32,949 bases of DNA from an uncultured Ruminococcus sp. (GCA_937926145.1 CALANW010000015.1:1-32949), one strand, 5' to 3'. Counted from the first letter of the stretch, positions 15,281-24,682 are shown. Numbers and translations are program-made. The notes: a model not told the origin generated them from the sequence alone.

Positions 15281-18200
15281 ATGCTTGATTTTAATAGACG
15301 TAAAAAAATTTTAAGGAAGCTTTCCGATACTGCGGAAAAAAACGTGCTTCTGCTCCTGCCGTGCCTTGCCGCAGCAGGTCTTGTTAAGTTTTTCTATTTT
15401 ATTGTATGCAATCTGGACATTGCTCTTTCCGATAAGGACGGAAATTTTCTCGGTATAAAGAGCCGCGAAAAGCACAGCCGAACACGGAAAGATGATATAG
15501 TTTATGTGAAGAAAGGCTTCGTGCCGAGAATGGTTTCGGTCGTTCTCAGCTTCGCATTCGTTATGATGTTCGTTCCGACGGTGTTCCCGACTATTCAGTC
15601 GGCGGCTATTGAAGCAGACTGGAAATACAACGCCGTTAAATACAGCAAGTTCGTCCCGATAGACGGCGATGCGAGCGTTCTTTACGATATCAATATCCCG
15701 TTTGACGAATTCAAAGCGCCCAAGATAACGGGCATCACGGATATCACTTCCACAAGCTGCAAGCTCCAGTGGAACAAGAGCGAATATGTTATGGGTACAA
15801 CGGGCGATGCTCTTCCTGTAAAACTCAGACCTGCAGGTGCGAGTGAAAAGGGCAAGGCTGACGGTATTATCAATGGTATCGAAGTTTACGCTTTTGTCAC
15901 AAAGGACAACCAGACAAATTTCGTTCAGTGCGATACTGCTCCAAGCTGGAAAGGCACAAGCAGATACCTTAAAGAAAACGCCGATTTTACGGGACTTACC
16001 GATTATATCGATGTTATAAACCTCGATCCCGATGCGGAGTATAAATTCTTCCTCTGCGCAAATCAGCAGTGGATAGGCTATACCAACAGAACAACGGGCG
16101 TGGGAACTTTCGTTACTGCATACGAACTCGACGCAAGCGATACTGTAAAAGATTACGGAACAAATCCTACACCAATAAAGGAAACCTTTGCTTCAAGATA
16201 TATGGACAGTGTCAGCCAGGACGGTTCACACGGTCAGCAGCTTCTTTATGATGCAGGTGCTAACGTTCAGAGATACTATTCGGGTTCATACGGTGCTTCG
16301 GGAAAGTACACTCCGACTTTGAAAAATGACCTTTACGTTTCAAAGACAACCTTTATCCCACATTATTCCAACTCGATCGATCTCTCAGCAAGAAGAATGG
16401 CTGATGTCAAGACAAAGGTCATCTACACTCACGATAATGATACACAGCAGGATACGGTAAAGGTCATCCTTGATACGAACCCTGCACCTACCGATGCTTA
16501 CGGCTACCTCGTTTACCGCAGTGAATATGAAAGCACGGATAAATCCTACAAGCTTATCGCAAAGGTTGACGATACAAACTCACAGATAGGCTATGGAAGC
16601 GTGGTTTATGAGGATACTACCGCGAGCGGAGTTAAACCTACCACGGCTTACAAATATTACATAGTTCCTGCAAGATGGGACAGAACGAGCAATATCACTT
16701 CAATCTCCGAGTATGAAAATAAGAGCGAATACTTCATCACCGGTCATATCCCGGGCGCAGGTTCGAACGGAAGCATTGACGCAAACGCCGCATCTGTTTA
16801 TACGAACACTGCCGTTCCCCAAAATTTCTCGGTAACACAGAATGGCGTTGACTTTGTTCTCACTTGGGATCCCGTTGAAAATGCTACAGGTTATGTTATC
16901 GAGCGTACATTCAAGTACGGTTCAGACCCCGTGAGCGGCAAACAAACTATTGCGACTATCACGAACGGCGCAACTTCCACTTATACCGATAAGAATATCG
17001 CTTATGACACCGAATATACATACTACCTCACAGCTGTAAACTCCAAGAACCCGAATGCAGACGGCAAAAACAGCAATCCTCCTGCGGTTGTTTCTAAGAA
17101 GCTCGCAATGGAAACGCTATATGCTCCTCACACCATTCAGGTAGTTCCCGGTGATGAATTTGCAGAGATTTCTTGGATATGCAGCGATCCAAAGGCTGTC
17201 GGCTTCGATATCCAGTACATCAAGACCGATACGCTCAAGGAAGTTACCAAAAATGTCGTATCCAAGGCTATCGCGCAGGTCAAGGCTAATCACCCTGAGG
17301 TAACATGGGCTGATATCGACAACGAAGTTTCATATATAAATGAAAATTTCTCGGGCGAATACAACGATACCTACGCTTCGCTCTATGATGAAGCTTTCAC
17401 AGTAAATGCAAGAGAGATCACACAGAAGGCTGCCGATGTCGCAGTAAACGGTCAGGCAAATAAGTTCGCCTATACTATTCATAACCTTACTCCCGATATC
17501 AACTATACTTTCCGTGTAAGATCATACGTCCTCACAGCAGACCCCTCCGACCCGTACAACGTTGTAAAGCGTCCAGCGAGCGAGTATGAGCCATACCCCG
17601 AGGGCTACACTGTCAAGATCGCAACACCGTTCGATGCGCCTAAGAATGTAAAGGCTGTTACTTCGGACGGCAACATCACAGTAACTTGGGATCCGGTTGA
17701 TACCGCTACAGGTTATGAGATCGAGATCAGACGCTATGACAGCAACAGCAGTCTTATTTCGACCACAACAGAAAATATTACAGGCACAAAGTACGTCCTT
17801 ACAGGACTTCGTGCAGGTGACATATACCTGTTTAGAGTAAGAGGTACAAAGAGAGTATCGGGACTTTCCGAACCTAAGAAAACCGAGCAGTCAAATACGG
17901 CTTATGCAGTTGTCGGAAACCCGATCATGAAAGTAACTGACCTTAAAGCCGTTCAGGACGGCGATGCGGTCAAGCTTACTTGGACACAGGCAACCGGCGA
18001 CTTCACGGGATATTACCTCTATATCACAAATAACGGCACGACTATCCGTAAGGATATCACTACAAATCAGTACACTCATACCGATGTAAAATACGGTCAG
18101 ACCTACAGCTATTATGTTGTTCCTTACCGCTCGTCCGTGCTTTCTGACGGTACAGTCCAGTATTTCGAGGGCGACCGTTCAAATACCGAAACCGTTACTA

Positions 18201-19711
18201 TCGGCGGCTCGGTAGGAATGCCCGTTGACCTCGTTGCAACATCGGGCGACAGACAGATAAAGCTCGACTGGAGCGACGTTGCAGGTGCAGAAGGCTATAT
18301 CGTCTATGCAAAATGCGACGGAAAGACCGAAACATTCAATGTTACAAAGAGTGAGTTCCTCCACACGGGACTTACCCCAGGCAAGACATATTATTACTAT
18401 GTCGTTGCATATAAAAATGTAAACGGCTCTGCTGTTTACGGAGTTCAGTCCGTTACTGTTTCCGCTGTTGTAGGCGGCGCTGTCGCAACTCCGATAGACT
18501 TTACCGTAACAACAAACGAAAATTCAGCTATTTTGAGCTGGACAAAGGTAAAAGGTGCAGACGGCTATACCGTTCATGGTACTTCGGACAGCGGAAAAAC
18601 ATTGGAGATAGATGTTTCCAAGAATTCCTATATCCACAGCGGACTCACCGAAGGCGAAACATGGTCATATTATGTAACAGCTTATAAGCTTGACAATAAC
18701 CAGAAGATCGTCAGCGGCAAGACCAACACCATAACGGTCCGCATCGGCGCAAGTTATCCGCCTCCGAGCGACCTCGTTGCAACTCCGGGAAACAGAACAG
18801 TTGCACTCAAATGGTCAACCACAAAGGGCGTTGACGGCTACATCGTCTATGTTTATGACGATAATACGGGTGATTTCCAGCCATTGAGCATCGTTTCAAA
18901 GGGCGCATACGAGCATACGGGACTTAAAAACGGTAAAAAGTACACCTATATGGTCGCAGCATACAAGTTCGTGAACGGTTCAAGAGTTATCGGTGACTAT
19001 TCACTCGCAGTAAGCGCTATCCCGACTTCGGGAAATGCTGCCGATGTTGACTATACTATCAACATCAAGGGCACAGCGCCTTATGGCATCTCGCACAGCG
19101 AGCTTATCTCCGCTGCAGCAAACCATGAAGCTTTCGATGACCCCGTTGACGCATATTTCTCCGTCAATGATGAATCAACAAGAGCCGTAAAGGAAGTTCT
19201 CCGCGGATATGCAAACGGCTTGAAGAGCTTCATCGTTTACCCGTTCGATATTTCACTCTATCTCGAAAATACACTTGTTGAAGTTGAGCCGAATGACGGA
19301 TTCAACGTAACATTCACAGTTCCTGTCCCCGATGTTATGAAGGATTACCGTGACTATATCACAGTTATCCACCTCAAGGACGATGGAACGGAAATCATCG
19401 AAGACACGGTTTCCGATAATATCTTCATCAACTCGACCGACCTTGAAGTGCTTCCGAGCGCTATCGTTGATGTCGGCGGAGTATGGTGCGTTCAGTTCAC
19501 AACTTCGAGCTGTTCACCGTTCGCATTCGTTATCTACAAGGATAACCTCGATGATGTTACATCGGGAAGCGGCGCTTCAGGCTCGGGCGGATATTCGGGA
19601 AGCTTCAATACGGGCGTTCTCCTTATCACAGCGATACCCGATGCTCTTCCTATCGCGAAGAGGACAAAGTTCGTTGAAAGAACTAAGAAGAGATATCGCA
19701 TCAAGAAGTAA
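15281..19711 (+). CDS. Giant multi-domain fibronectin type III surface protein
   Basis: 1476 residues. The N-terminus is unusual: a hydrophobic segment near residues 22-42, a charged stretch, then a second signal-like segment at about 84-110 (V-S-V-V-L-S-F-A-F-V-M-M-F-V-P). The exported part holds at least seven FN3-like repeats, recognised by a Trp strand followed by G-Y-x-(V/I)-(Y/E); the Trp residues are near 164, 529, 803, 901, 997, 1087 and 1178, and degenerate copies are likely around 405 and 632. A beta-rich domain follows (about 1260-1430), then a Gly/Ser linker and a short hydrophobic, Pro-containing stretch (G-V-L-L-I-T-A-I-P-D-A-L-P-I-A) with a very basic tail. GGAGGG precedes ATG 15281. 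No catalytic domain is visible; an adhesin or scaffold role is inference. Confidence 0.85.
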   Translation: MLDFNRRKKILRKLSDTAEKNVLLLLPCLAAAGLVKFFYFIVCNLDIALSDKDGNFLGIKSREKHSRTRKDDIVYVKKGFVPRMVSVVLSFAFVMMFVPTVFPTIQSAAIEADWKYNAVKYSKFVPIDGDASVLYDINIPFDEFKAPKITGITDITSTSCKLQWNKSEYVMGTTGDALPVKLRPAGASEKGKADGIINGIEVYAFVTKDNQTNFVQCDTAPSWKGTSRYLKENADFTGLTDYIDVINLDPDAEYKFFLCANQQWIGYTNRTTGVGTFVTAYELDASDTVKDYGTNPTPIKETFASRYMDSVSQDGSHGQQLLYDAGANVQRYYSGSYGASGKYTPTLKNDLYVSKTTFIPHYSNSIDLSARRMADVKTKVIYTHDNDTQQDTVKVILDTNPAPTDAYGYLVYRSEYESTDKSYKLIAKVDDTNSQIGYGSVVYEDTTASGVKPTTAYKYYIVPARWDRTSNITSISEYENKSEYFITGHIPGAGSNGSIDANAASVYTNTAVPQNFSVTQNGVDFVLTWDPVENATGYVIERTFKYGSDPVSGKQTIATITNGATSTYTDKNIAYDTEYTYYLTAVNSKNPNADGKNSNPPAVVSKKLAMETLYAPHTIQVVPGDEFAEISWICSDPKAVGFDIQYIKTDTLKEVTKNVVSKAIAQVKANHPEVTWADIDNEVSYINENFSGEYNDTYASLYDEAFTVNAREITQKAADVAVNGQANKFAYTIHNLTPDINYTFRVRSYVLTADPSDPYNVVKRPASEYEPYPEGYTVKIATPFDAPKNVKAVTSDGNITVTWDPVDTATGYEIEIRRYDSNSSLISTTTENITGTKYVLTGLRAGDIYLFRVRGTKRVSGLSEPKKTEQSNTAYAVVGNPIMKVTDLKAVQDGDAVKLTWTQATGDFTGYYLYITNNGTTIRKDITTNQYTHTDVKYGQTYSYYVVPYRSSVLSDGTVQYFEGDRSNTETVTIGGSVGMPVDLVATSGDRQIKLDWSDVAGAEGYIVYAKCDGKTETFNVTKSEFLHTGLTPGKTYYYYVVAYKNVNGSAVYGVQSVTVSAVVGGAVATPIDFTVTTNENSAILSWTKVKGADGYTVHGTSDSGKTLEIDVSKNSYIHSGLTEGETWSYYVTAYKLDNNQKIVSGKTNTITVRIGASYPPPSDLVATPGNRTVALKWSTTKGVDGYIVYVYDDNTGDFQPLSIVSKGAYEHTGLKNGKKYTYMVAAYKFVNGSRVIGDYSLAVSAIPTSGNAADVDYTINIKGTAPYGISHSELISAAANHEAFDDPVDAYFSVNDESTRAVKEVLRGYANGLKSFIVYPFDISLYLENTLVEVEPNDGFNVTFTVPVPDVMKDYRDYITVIHLKDDGTEIIEDTVSDNIFINSTDLEVLPSAIVDVGGVWCVQFTTSSCSPFAFVIYKDNLDDVTSGSGASGSGGYSGSFNTGVLLITAIPDALPIAKRTKFVERTKKRYRIKK

Positions 19712-19729
19712 TAAATAAAAAAATAGTTT

Positions 19730-19780
19730 AAACGCTGATCAACGCATTCATTTGCCGATTGCTTGGTCAGCGTTTCCTTA
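19730..19780 (+). terminator. Terminator of the fibronectin-III protein gene
   Basis: AAACGCTGATCAA (19730-19742) pairs with TTGGTCAGCGTTT (19763-19775), one G-T pair, with a short T-rich tail. Confidence 0.75.
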
Positions 19781-19798
19781 TATTTTGGGGTGACAATC

Positions 19799-20968
19799 AT
19801 GATAAAACTGTTGGTAAAGACATTCGTGAAAAATTATGAAAACACCGAGGATAAAAAAGTCCGCGAGAACTATTCGGTGCTTGGCGGCGTACTCGGCGGA
19901 ATATGCAACCTTTTTCTGTTCGGCGTGAAGCTTTTTATCGGAATGGCAATGAAAAGTATCGCAATTATGTCAGACGCATTCAATAACCTTTCCGATATGG
20001 GGAGCTGCTGTGTCGCAGTTATCGGCGCGAAGCTTTCCAACCGCCGTCCCGACCGTGAACACCCTTACGGTCACGGCAGACTTGAATATATATCCTCTCT
20101 TATTGTAGCATTTCTTATAATGCTTGTCGGCTTCGAGCTTTTCAAATCATCGTTTGACAAGATCTTGCACCCCGAACAGATATCATTCAGCCTGCCAATG
20201 ATGATAATTCTTGCACTTTCATTGCTCGTAAAGCTATGGATGTACTGCGCTTACACCTATATAGGCAAAAAAATAGACTCGTCCGTGATGAGGGCGACCG
20301 CGCGCGACAGTATAAACGATGTAATTTCGACCTCAGCCGTTATCGTTGCGACCGCAGTAGGTTATTTTCTTCCGTTCTCGATCGACGGCTATATCGGTGT
20401 TATCGTCGCGGTTTACATTATGTACGGCGGCTTCGACCTCACACGCGAAACGATCGGACTCCTCCTCGGCACAACGCCTTCGCCCGAACTTATACAGCAG
20501 ATAACGGACGAAATTCTGAAAGCCAATGAAATTTGCGGTATCCACGACCTCATCGTCCACGATTACGGTCCGGGACGAAAATTCGCTTCCGTTCACGCTG
20601 AAGTCCCCGAAAGTTCCAATATCGTCCATGCGCACGAAGTCATCGACGAAATAGAGCGCGATGTTATCGAAAAGCTTGGGATAATGCTCGTAATCCATAT
20701 GGACCCCGTTGCCGACAAGGACGAAACCGTTCTTGCGCTTAAAAAACTTGTCCTCGATACGGCAAAAGAGATAGATGAAAGCATTACGATACACGATTTC
20801 AGAATAACTAATGGTGATAAAGTTATAAACGCTATCTTCGATATGGTTATCCGCGATAATTTTGACGAAGACGGACGTAAAAAAATAGTTGACGAGCTGA
20901 AAAAACGGGTTGCCGAGAAAGACCTGCGCCTGAATCTCGTCGTGACCGTTGATGAGGTGTATTCATAA
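19799..20968 (+). CDS. Cation diffusion facilitator (CDF) family metal exporter
   Basis: 389 residues. Six membrane helices are followed by a cytoplasmic dimerisation domain; CDF proteins exchange protons for divalent metals. S-D-A-F-N-N-L-S-D in helix 2 (D59, N63) and D-S-I-N-D in helix 5 form the metal site, and H-P-Y-G-H-G-R follows helix 2. An all-acid/Asn site without His is more like Mn2+/Fe2+ members than Zn2+ members (inference). I chose ATG 19799, preceded by GGGGTGA; an upstream in-frame ATG at 19763 lies inside the preceding terminator. The C-terminal region (about 280-389) appears to hold a second repeat-like extension after the usual dimerisation domain. It overlaps the next gene by one base (TAATG). 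Confidence 0.92.
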   Translation: MIKLLVKTFVKNYENTEDKKVRENYSVLGGVLGGICNLFLFGVKLFIGMAMKSIAIMSDAFNNLSDMGSCCVAVIGAKLSNRRPDREHPYGHGRLEYISSLIVAFLIMLVGFELFKSSFDKILHPEQISFSLPMMIILALSLLVKLWMYCAYTYIGKKIDSSVMRATARDSINDVISTSAVIVATAVGYFLPFSIDGYIGVIVAVYIMYGGFDLTRETIGLLLGTTPSPELIQQITDEILKANEICGIHDLIVHDYGPGRKFASVHAEVPESSNIVHAHEVIDEIERDVIEKLGIMLVIHMDPVADKDETVLALKKLVLDTAKEIDESITIHDFRITNGDKVINAIFDMVIRDNFDEDGRKKIVDELKKRVAEKDLRLNLVVTVDEVYS

Positions 20969-21687
20969 TGAACGAAAAGCGCAGCGTTGAATGTGGCGGC
21001 GAGGTGATAGATTACACACTCGCCCGAAAAAAGGTCAAAAATATAAATATGCGAGTAAGAGCGGACGGAAGCGTGAGCGTTTCCGCCCCGAACCGCGTAT
21101 CGGCAAAGTTTATCGATGATTTCGTGCGGTCAAGGTATGATTTTATCAAAAATTCGGTCGAAAGATTATCCTCGGAGCGAAGATACAATTTTACCGAGTA
21201 TGACGATGCAAGAACATACGAAAACGGCGATAAAATAAGCTTTCTCGGTGAAGAACTGACCGTAGAAATTCGGCAGGGGAGAGAGGACAGAATTTTCGCC
21301 GAGGACGGAAAGCTTGTGATACTGACATTTGACACGAAAAGCGTGGATTATATACAAATACTTCTGCGCAATTTCTATTATAATAGTACGGTTGAGCTTT
21401 TCCGAGAGCTGAATGACGAAGTATCGCAGCTTTTCACCGAAAAGTACAGCATCGGAAAAGTTCCGATAAAGCTTCGTAAAATGAAGTCGAGGTGGGGAAG
21501 CTGCCACGTCACGGACGGCTTCATCGTGATGAACACAAGGCTGATTTGCTATCCCAAAGAGTGTACGAAGTACGTTTTCGTCCACGAGTATTCGCACTTT
21601 ATTGAACCGAACCATTCGCCAAGGTTTTATGCGGTCGTTTCGTCCGTGATGCCCGACTATAAAGTCTATTCGGATCAACTCAAATAA
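20968..21687 (+). CDS. YgjP-like (WLM/M48-type) metallopeptidase
   Basis: 239 residues. The C-terminal half holds K-S-R-W-G-S-C and H-E-Y-S-H-F-I-E-P-N-H-S-P-R-F-Y, the signature of the YgjP-like (formerly DUF45) metallopeptidase family. H206, E207, H210 and H216 are the likely zinc ligands and catalytic Glu. No signal peptide, so cytoplasmic. The substrate is unknown; relatives often sit near restriction-modification or stress genes, but here it is translationally coupled to the CDF exporter (stop and start share one base). A strong terminator at 21688-21732 ends the pair. Confidence 0.9.
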   Translation: MNEKRSVECGGEVIDYTLARKKVKNINMRVRADGSVSVSAPNRVSAKFIDDFVRSRYDFIKNSVERLSSERRYNFTEYDDARTYENGDKISFLGEELTVEIRQGREDRIFAEDGKLVILTFDTKSVDYIQILLRNFYYNSTVELFRELNDEVSQLFTEKYSIGKVPIKLRKMKSRWGSCHVTDGFIVMNTRLICYPKECTKYVFVHEYSHFIEPNHSPRFYAVVSSVMPDYKVYSDQLK

Positions 21688-21732
21688 TAAAAGCCGAAGC
21701 TGCCGTTTAATACAATGGCGGCTTCGGCTTTT
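21688..21732 (+). terminator. Terminator of the CDF-peptidase operon
   Basis: AAAAGCCGAAGC pairs with GCTTCGGCTTTT around a short loop containing TGCCG/TGGCG. Confidence 0.85.
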
Positions 21733-21900
21733 CATGCGTTCCTGCGCTATTTTTCACAAAGGACGGCTGTAATTATTTTAGGCAGTTGTTAGTTTAGCTG
21801 AATATCTTACAGAAATATAAATGTAACAGATAATTATTACTATGTTAATATTCTGATACTATAATTATAAAGTTAAAAATTATAAAAAAGAGGGGATTTT

Positions 21901-23121
21901 ATGGAAATCTTTAGGAATTTGGCGATAATTATCTTTGCGGCGGAGTTTATGGGACTCCTTGCAAAAAAATGCAAAGCGCCGCAGGTCGTTGGGCAGATCA
22001 TCGCAGGTCTTCTTATCGGTCCCGCAATATTTAATATTGTCCAGCCGTCCGATTTTCTCAATCAGATGGCAGAGATCGGCGTTGTGCTGCTGATGTTCTC
22101 TGCAGGACTTGAAACTGACCTGAAAGAGCTTATCCGCACAGGCCCTCTTGCATTGGCTGTTGCCTGCGTGGGCGTTGCAGTTCCGCTCCTCGGCGGCTTC
22201 GTTCTGTTCTCGCTGCTCATGTACGGCGGTTTCCCCGAGGTCGGCTCGAATGAGTTCTTCCGCGCACTCTTCATCGGCTCAATCATGACGGCAACATCGG
22301 TAACTATCAGCGTCCAGACGCTCCGAGAGCTTGGTCACTTGAAAGGAAAGGTAGGAACTCTTATCCTCAGCGCCGCTATTATTGATGATGTTATCGGCAT
22401 CATCGTGCTCACATTCGTTATCAGCCTTTCGGGCGGAGACACCTCAGGCAATTCAAGCATCGGCAAAGTGCTTATCCAGATACTTCTTTTCTTCGTTGTT
22501 ACGATAGGCGTCGGAATACTTGTCTACAAGCTTTTCAAACTGCTCAACAAGAAGTATGAGCACAGAAGACGTATCCCGATCTTCGGACTCGCATTTGCAC
22601 TCCTTATGTCCTTTGTTGCGGAAGAATTTTTCGGCATTGCAGATATCACAGGTGCTTATGCAGCAGGCATTATCCTCTCCAGCATCAAGGACAGTGATTA
22701 TGTTGCTCAGAAAATGGATATCAGCTCCTATATGATCTTCGGACCTATCTTCTTTGTAAATATCGGACTTAAAACATCGTTTGCTGATATGACGGGCGAA
22801 CTCGTCGTGTTCTCGATACTTTTCGTTATAGTTTCTCTTATAACAAAGGTCATCGGCTGCGGACTTACAGCAAAGCTTGCGAAGAACAGCTGGAAAGACA
22901 GTTTAAAGGTCGGCGTCGGAATGATGACACGAGGCGAAGTTGCGCTTATCGTTGCATCAAAGGGACTTAACGTAGGACTTATGGATCAGAAGTATTTCGT
23001 AGCAGTTATCCTGCTTATTATATGCTCCTCGATCGTAACACCGATCGTTCTCAAGCTCCTCTACAAGGGCGAACCTCTTCCCGGCGAAGAAAAGGCTGCG
23101 CAGGTCGAAGCTAAGGCGTAA
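21901..23121 (+). CDS. CPA2-family cation/proton antiporter
   Basis: 406 residues with about 12-13 membrane helices, the length of the Na+/H+ exchanger domain alone (no TrkA-N/RCK domain as in KefB/C). Features are the G-Q-I-I-A-G-L-L-I-G-P motif in the N-terminal third, a L-L-M-F-x-A-G-L-E-T-D box, and the paired I-I-D-D-V-I-G (D162, D163) that binds ion and proton in electrogenic NapA/NhaA-like antiporters. It exchanges Na+ or K+ for H+ for pH and ion balance. GAGGGG precedes ATG 21901. It is followed directly by a terminator and appears monocistronic. Confidence 0.92.
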   Translation: MEIFRNLAIIIFAAEFMGLLAKKCKAPQVVGQIIAGLLIGPAIFNIVQPSDFLNQMAEIGVVLLMFSAGLETDLKELIRTGPLALAVACVGVAVPLLGGFVLFSLLMYGGFPEVGSNEFFRALFIGSIMTATSVTISVQTLRELGHLKGKVGTLILSAAIIDDVIGIIVLTFVISLSGGDTSGNSSIGKVLIQILLFFVVTIGVGILVYKLFKLLNKKYEHRRRIPIFGLAFALLMSFVAEEFFGIADITGAYAAGIILSSIKDSDYVAQKMDISSYMIFGPIFFVNIGLKTSFADMTGELVVFSILFVIVSLITKVIGCGLTAKLAKNSWKDSLKVGVGMMTRGEVALIVASKGLNVGLMDQKYFVAVILLIICSSIVTPIVLKLLYKGEPLPGEEKAAQVEAKA

Positions 23122-23126
23122 AATAG

Positions 23127-23164
23127 AAAAAAGAGAGTTGGTAGTTTATCAACTCTCTTTTTTT
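23127..23164 (+). terminator. Terminator of the antiporter gene
   Basis: AAAAAAGAGAGTTG (23127-23140) pairs with CAACTCTCTTTTTT (from 23150), loop of about 9 bases. Confidence 0.9.
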
Positions 23165-23173
23165 ATAAAAAGC

Positions 23174-23202
23174 TTGACAATTGACTTAGAAAATAATATA
23201 AT
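23174..23202 (+). promoter_or_regulatory. Consensus promoter of the nucleotidyltransferase-HTH module
   Basis: Perfect TTGACA (23174-23179), 17-base spacer, perfect TATAAT (23197-23202), directly after the preceding terminator. Confidence 0.8.
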
Positions 23203-23243
23203 AAAATCAAGAATAATTAATAGTATTAATTAAAGGATATTTT

Positions 23244-23777
23244 ATGGGTAATAATAAAATAAAAGATGAGATCATTGAACGCCTTTTGAAACTTGACGAA
23301 GAGGTTTCTTTATCGTTAGACGATGATGACACTTATTATGAAATGGTTATTGTCGGAGGTGGGGCGTTAGTTTTGATCGATAAATTAACAAGAGCTACAC
23401 AGGATATAGATGCAATAAATTATCCGAAAGAACTACATCCTTTTCTTGAAAAATATGATATAAATAATCATGTACTTGCTTTTATGACGAATTTTGCACC
23501 TGATTATTACGACAGAAGAGTAAAAATCGATATTCCGACTCGAAAAATCAATTTCTATAGTGCATCTTTGGAGGATATTGTAATATCAAAACTGTTTTCA
23601 GATCGACCAAAAGATAAACACGATATAATGAATCCAGAGATCATTAATTCAATTGATTGGGATAAGATGGACGAAATAATAAACAGTGAGGATTTCAACG
23701 ATAATATCCTGAATGACAGATTAAGGAATGTTTTTAAGTATAATTACAGAGATTATAGGGAGGAGGCTCAAAAATGA
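23244..23777 (+). CDS. DUF6036-like nucleotidyltransferase
   Basis: 177 residues. G-G-G-A-L-V-L at residues 38-44 and R-A-T-Q-D-I-D at 50-56 make the nucleotidyltransferase signature (glycine-rich turn plus D-x-D, D54 and D56, which bind metal and NTP). Later S-L-E-D-I-V-I-S-K-L and D-K-H-D-I segments match the DUF6036/AbiEii-like group. Relatives in AbiE- or MNT-type systems are toxins that nucleotidylate tRNA or proteins. It is visibly more AT-rich than its neighbours. AAAGGA precedes ATG 23244. The stop overlaps the next start as ATGA, so the two genes are translationally coupled. The toxin role is inference. Confidence 0.8.
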   Translation: MGNNKIKDEIIERLLKLDEEVSLSLDDDDTYYEMVIVGGGALVLIDKLTRATQDIDAINYPKELHPFLEKYDINNHVLAFMTNFAPDYYDRRVKIDIPTRKINFYSASLEDIVISKLFSDRPKDKHDIMNPEIINSIDWDKMDEIINSEDFNDNILNDRLRNVFKYNYRDYREEAQK

Positions 23778-24277
23778 GAAAGCTGACACTGCTTGGATTT
23801 CTTACTGAATATGTCAGATCATTGTCAGAGCATGACACTTTAAATATCCATAAGCTTATGGATGAGGTATATAGTGGCAATGACAGACTTAGAGAGCCTT
23901 TATTTATGTATTGTTATTACAGCAATAAGGCTGATATTTTGATGAAATATCTAACTGTGGGTGACGAGGCGGAATATGTAAATATTGCTGAATTGTTGGA
24001 AAAGGGTAATACAAATAGGCTGCCGGAAAACTATATGAAAGTTTTTAATTCATACAAATGCAAAGCAGGTATGAAAGAAAATGATTATCATATCAAAGAG
24101 CTTATGATTGAAAAGATCATCAAGCTTAAAGGACAGAAAAATATCAGCAATTATCGTATTTATACCGAACTGAATATCAATGCAGGCAATTTTAATGATT
24201 TCATTAAGAATCGAAATTTAAATAAACTCAGCTTGAATAAAAGCAGAGAAGTATATAATTATTTGCAGAATGTATAA
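23774..24277 (+). CDS. HTH-like partner of the nucleotidyltransferase, unknown family
   Basis: 167 residues. I do not recognise the N-terminal 110 residues, which are helical and contain Y-S-N-K-A-D-I-L-M-K-Y-L. The C-terminal part (about 118-165: L-K-G-Q-K-N-I-S-N-Y-R-I-Y, then N-I-N-A-G-N-F-N-D-F-I-K) looks like a helix-turn-helix with a recognition helix ending in a basic N-R-N-L-N-K stretch. It overlaps the nucleotidyltransferase gene by 4 bases, with GGAGG upstream inside that gene. The pair fits a toxin plus DNA-binding antitoxin/regulator model, though in classical AbiE the regulator gene usually comes first. Confidence 0.7.
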   Translation: MRKLTLLGFLTEYVRSLSEHDTLNIHKLMDEVYSGNDRLREPLFMYCYYSNKADILMKYLTVGDEAEYVNIAELLEKGNTNRLPENYMKVFNSYKCKAGMKENDYHIKELMIEKIIKLKGQKNISNYRIYTELNINAGNFNDFIKNRNLNKLSLNKSREVYNYLQNV

Positions 24278-24382
24278 GATATCGAATGTCACAAAAGCTG
24301 TATTTAGTATTATAATGTTTATGGTTAATAATTGTCGTACTACTGACCTTTTGTGCATTTGCTTTTATATGATAAAACAATA

Positions 24383-24416
24383 AAAACCCTCGCAACTGAC
24401 GCAGCTGCGAGGGTTT
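24383..24416 (-). terminator. Terminator of the tRNA gene
   Basis: Perfect AAACCCTCGCA / TGCGAGGGTTT stem. On the - strand it is followed by TTTTTA, so it ends the leftward tRNA transcript. Confidence 0.85.
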
Positions 24417-24422
24417 CTTTGG

Positions 24423-24507
24423 TGCGGATAATGTGACTTGAACACACACGGTATTGCTACCACCAGAACCTGAATCTGGCGCGTCTGCCGATTCCGCCAT
24501 ATCCGCA
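24423..24507 (-). tRNA. tRNA-Leu (CAG)
   Basis: On the - strand the acceptor arm TGCGGAT (from 24507) pairs with ATCCGCA (24429-24423), and CCA is encoded at 24422-24420. The anticodon stem CCAGA/TCTGG encloses loop TTCAGGT with anticodon CAG. A long variable arm and a GTTCAAGTC T-loop fit the 85-nt class II leucine tRNA. The gene stands alone with its own promoter and terminator. Confidence 0.95.
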
Positions 24508-24521
24508 TATTACAACTATAT

Positions 24522-24550
24522 ATTATACTATAATTCTATGATAAAGTCAA
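24522..24550 (-). promoter_or_regulatory. Promoter of tRNA-Leu
   Basis: On the - strand TTGACT (24550-24545), 17-base spacer, TATAAT (24527-24522), about 15 bases before the mature 5' end. Confidence 0.8.
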
Positions 24551-24608
24551 GCGCACAAGTCTGTTTTAACAAAATATTAATAAATTTTGCTTGATGCAAT
24601 ATTTATTC

Positions 24609-24637
24609 TTGACAAATGAGCGGTGTTAAGGTACAAT
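24609..24637 (+). promoter_or_regulatory. Promoter of the carboxypeptidase-ung operon
   Basis: TTGACA (24609-24614), 17-base spacer, TACAAT (24632-24637). Confidence 0.75.
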
Positions 24638-24682
24638 ATAATTGTATAGTTTTTCCGTTTTATCGATATTGAGGTACATAGA

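Noticed and set aside
19763..19798. Upstream in-frame ATG for the CDF exporter
   Set aside because: It lies in the terminator stem of the previous gene; ATG 19799 has a clear GGGGTGA site.
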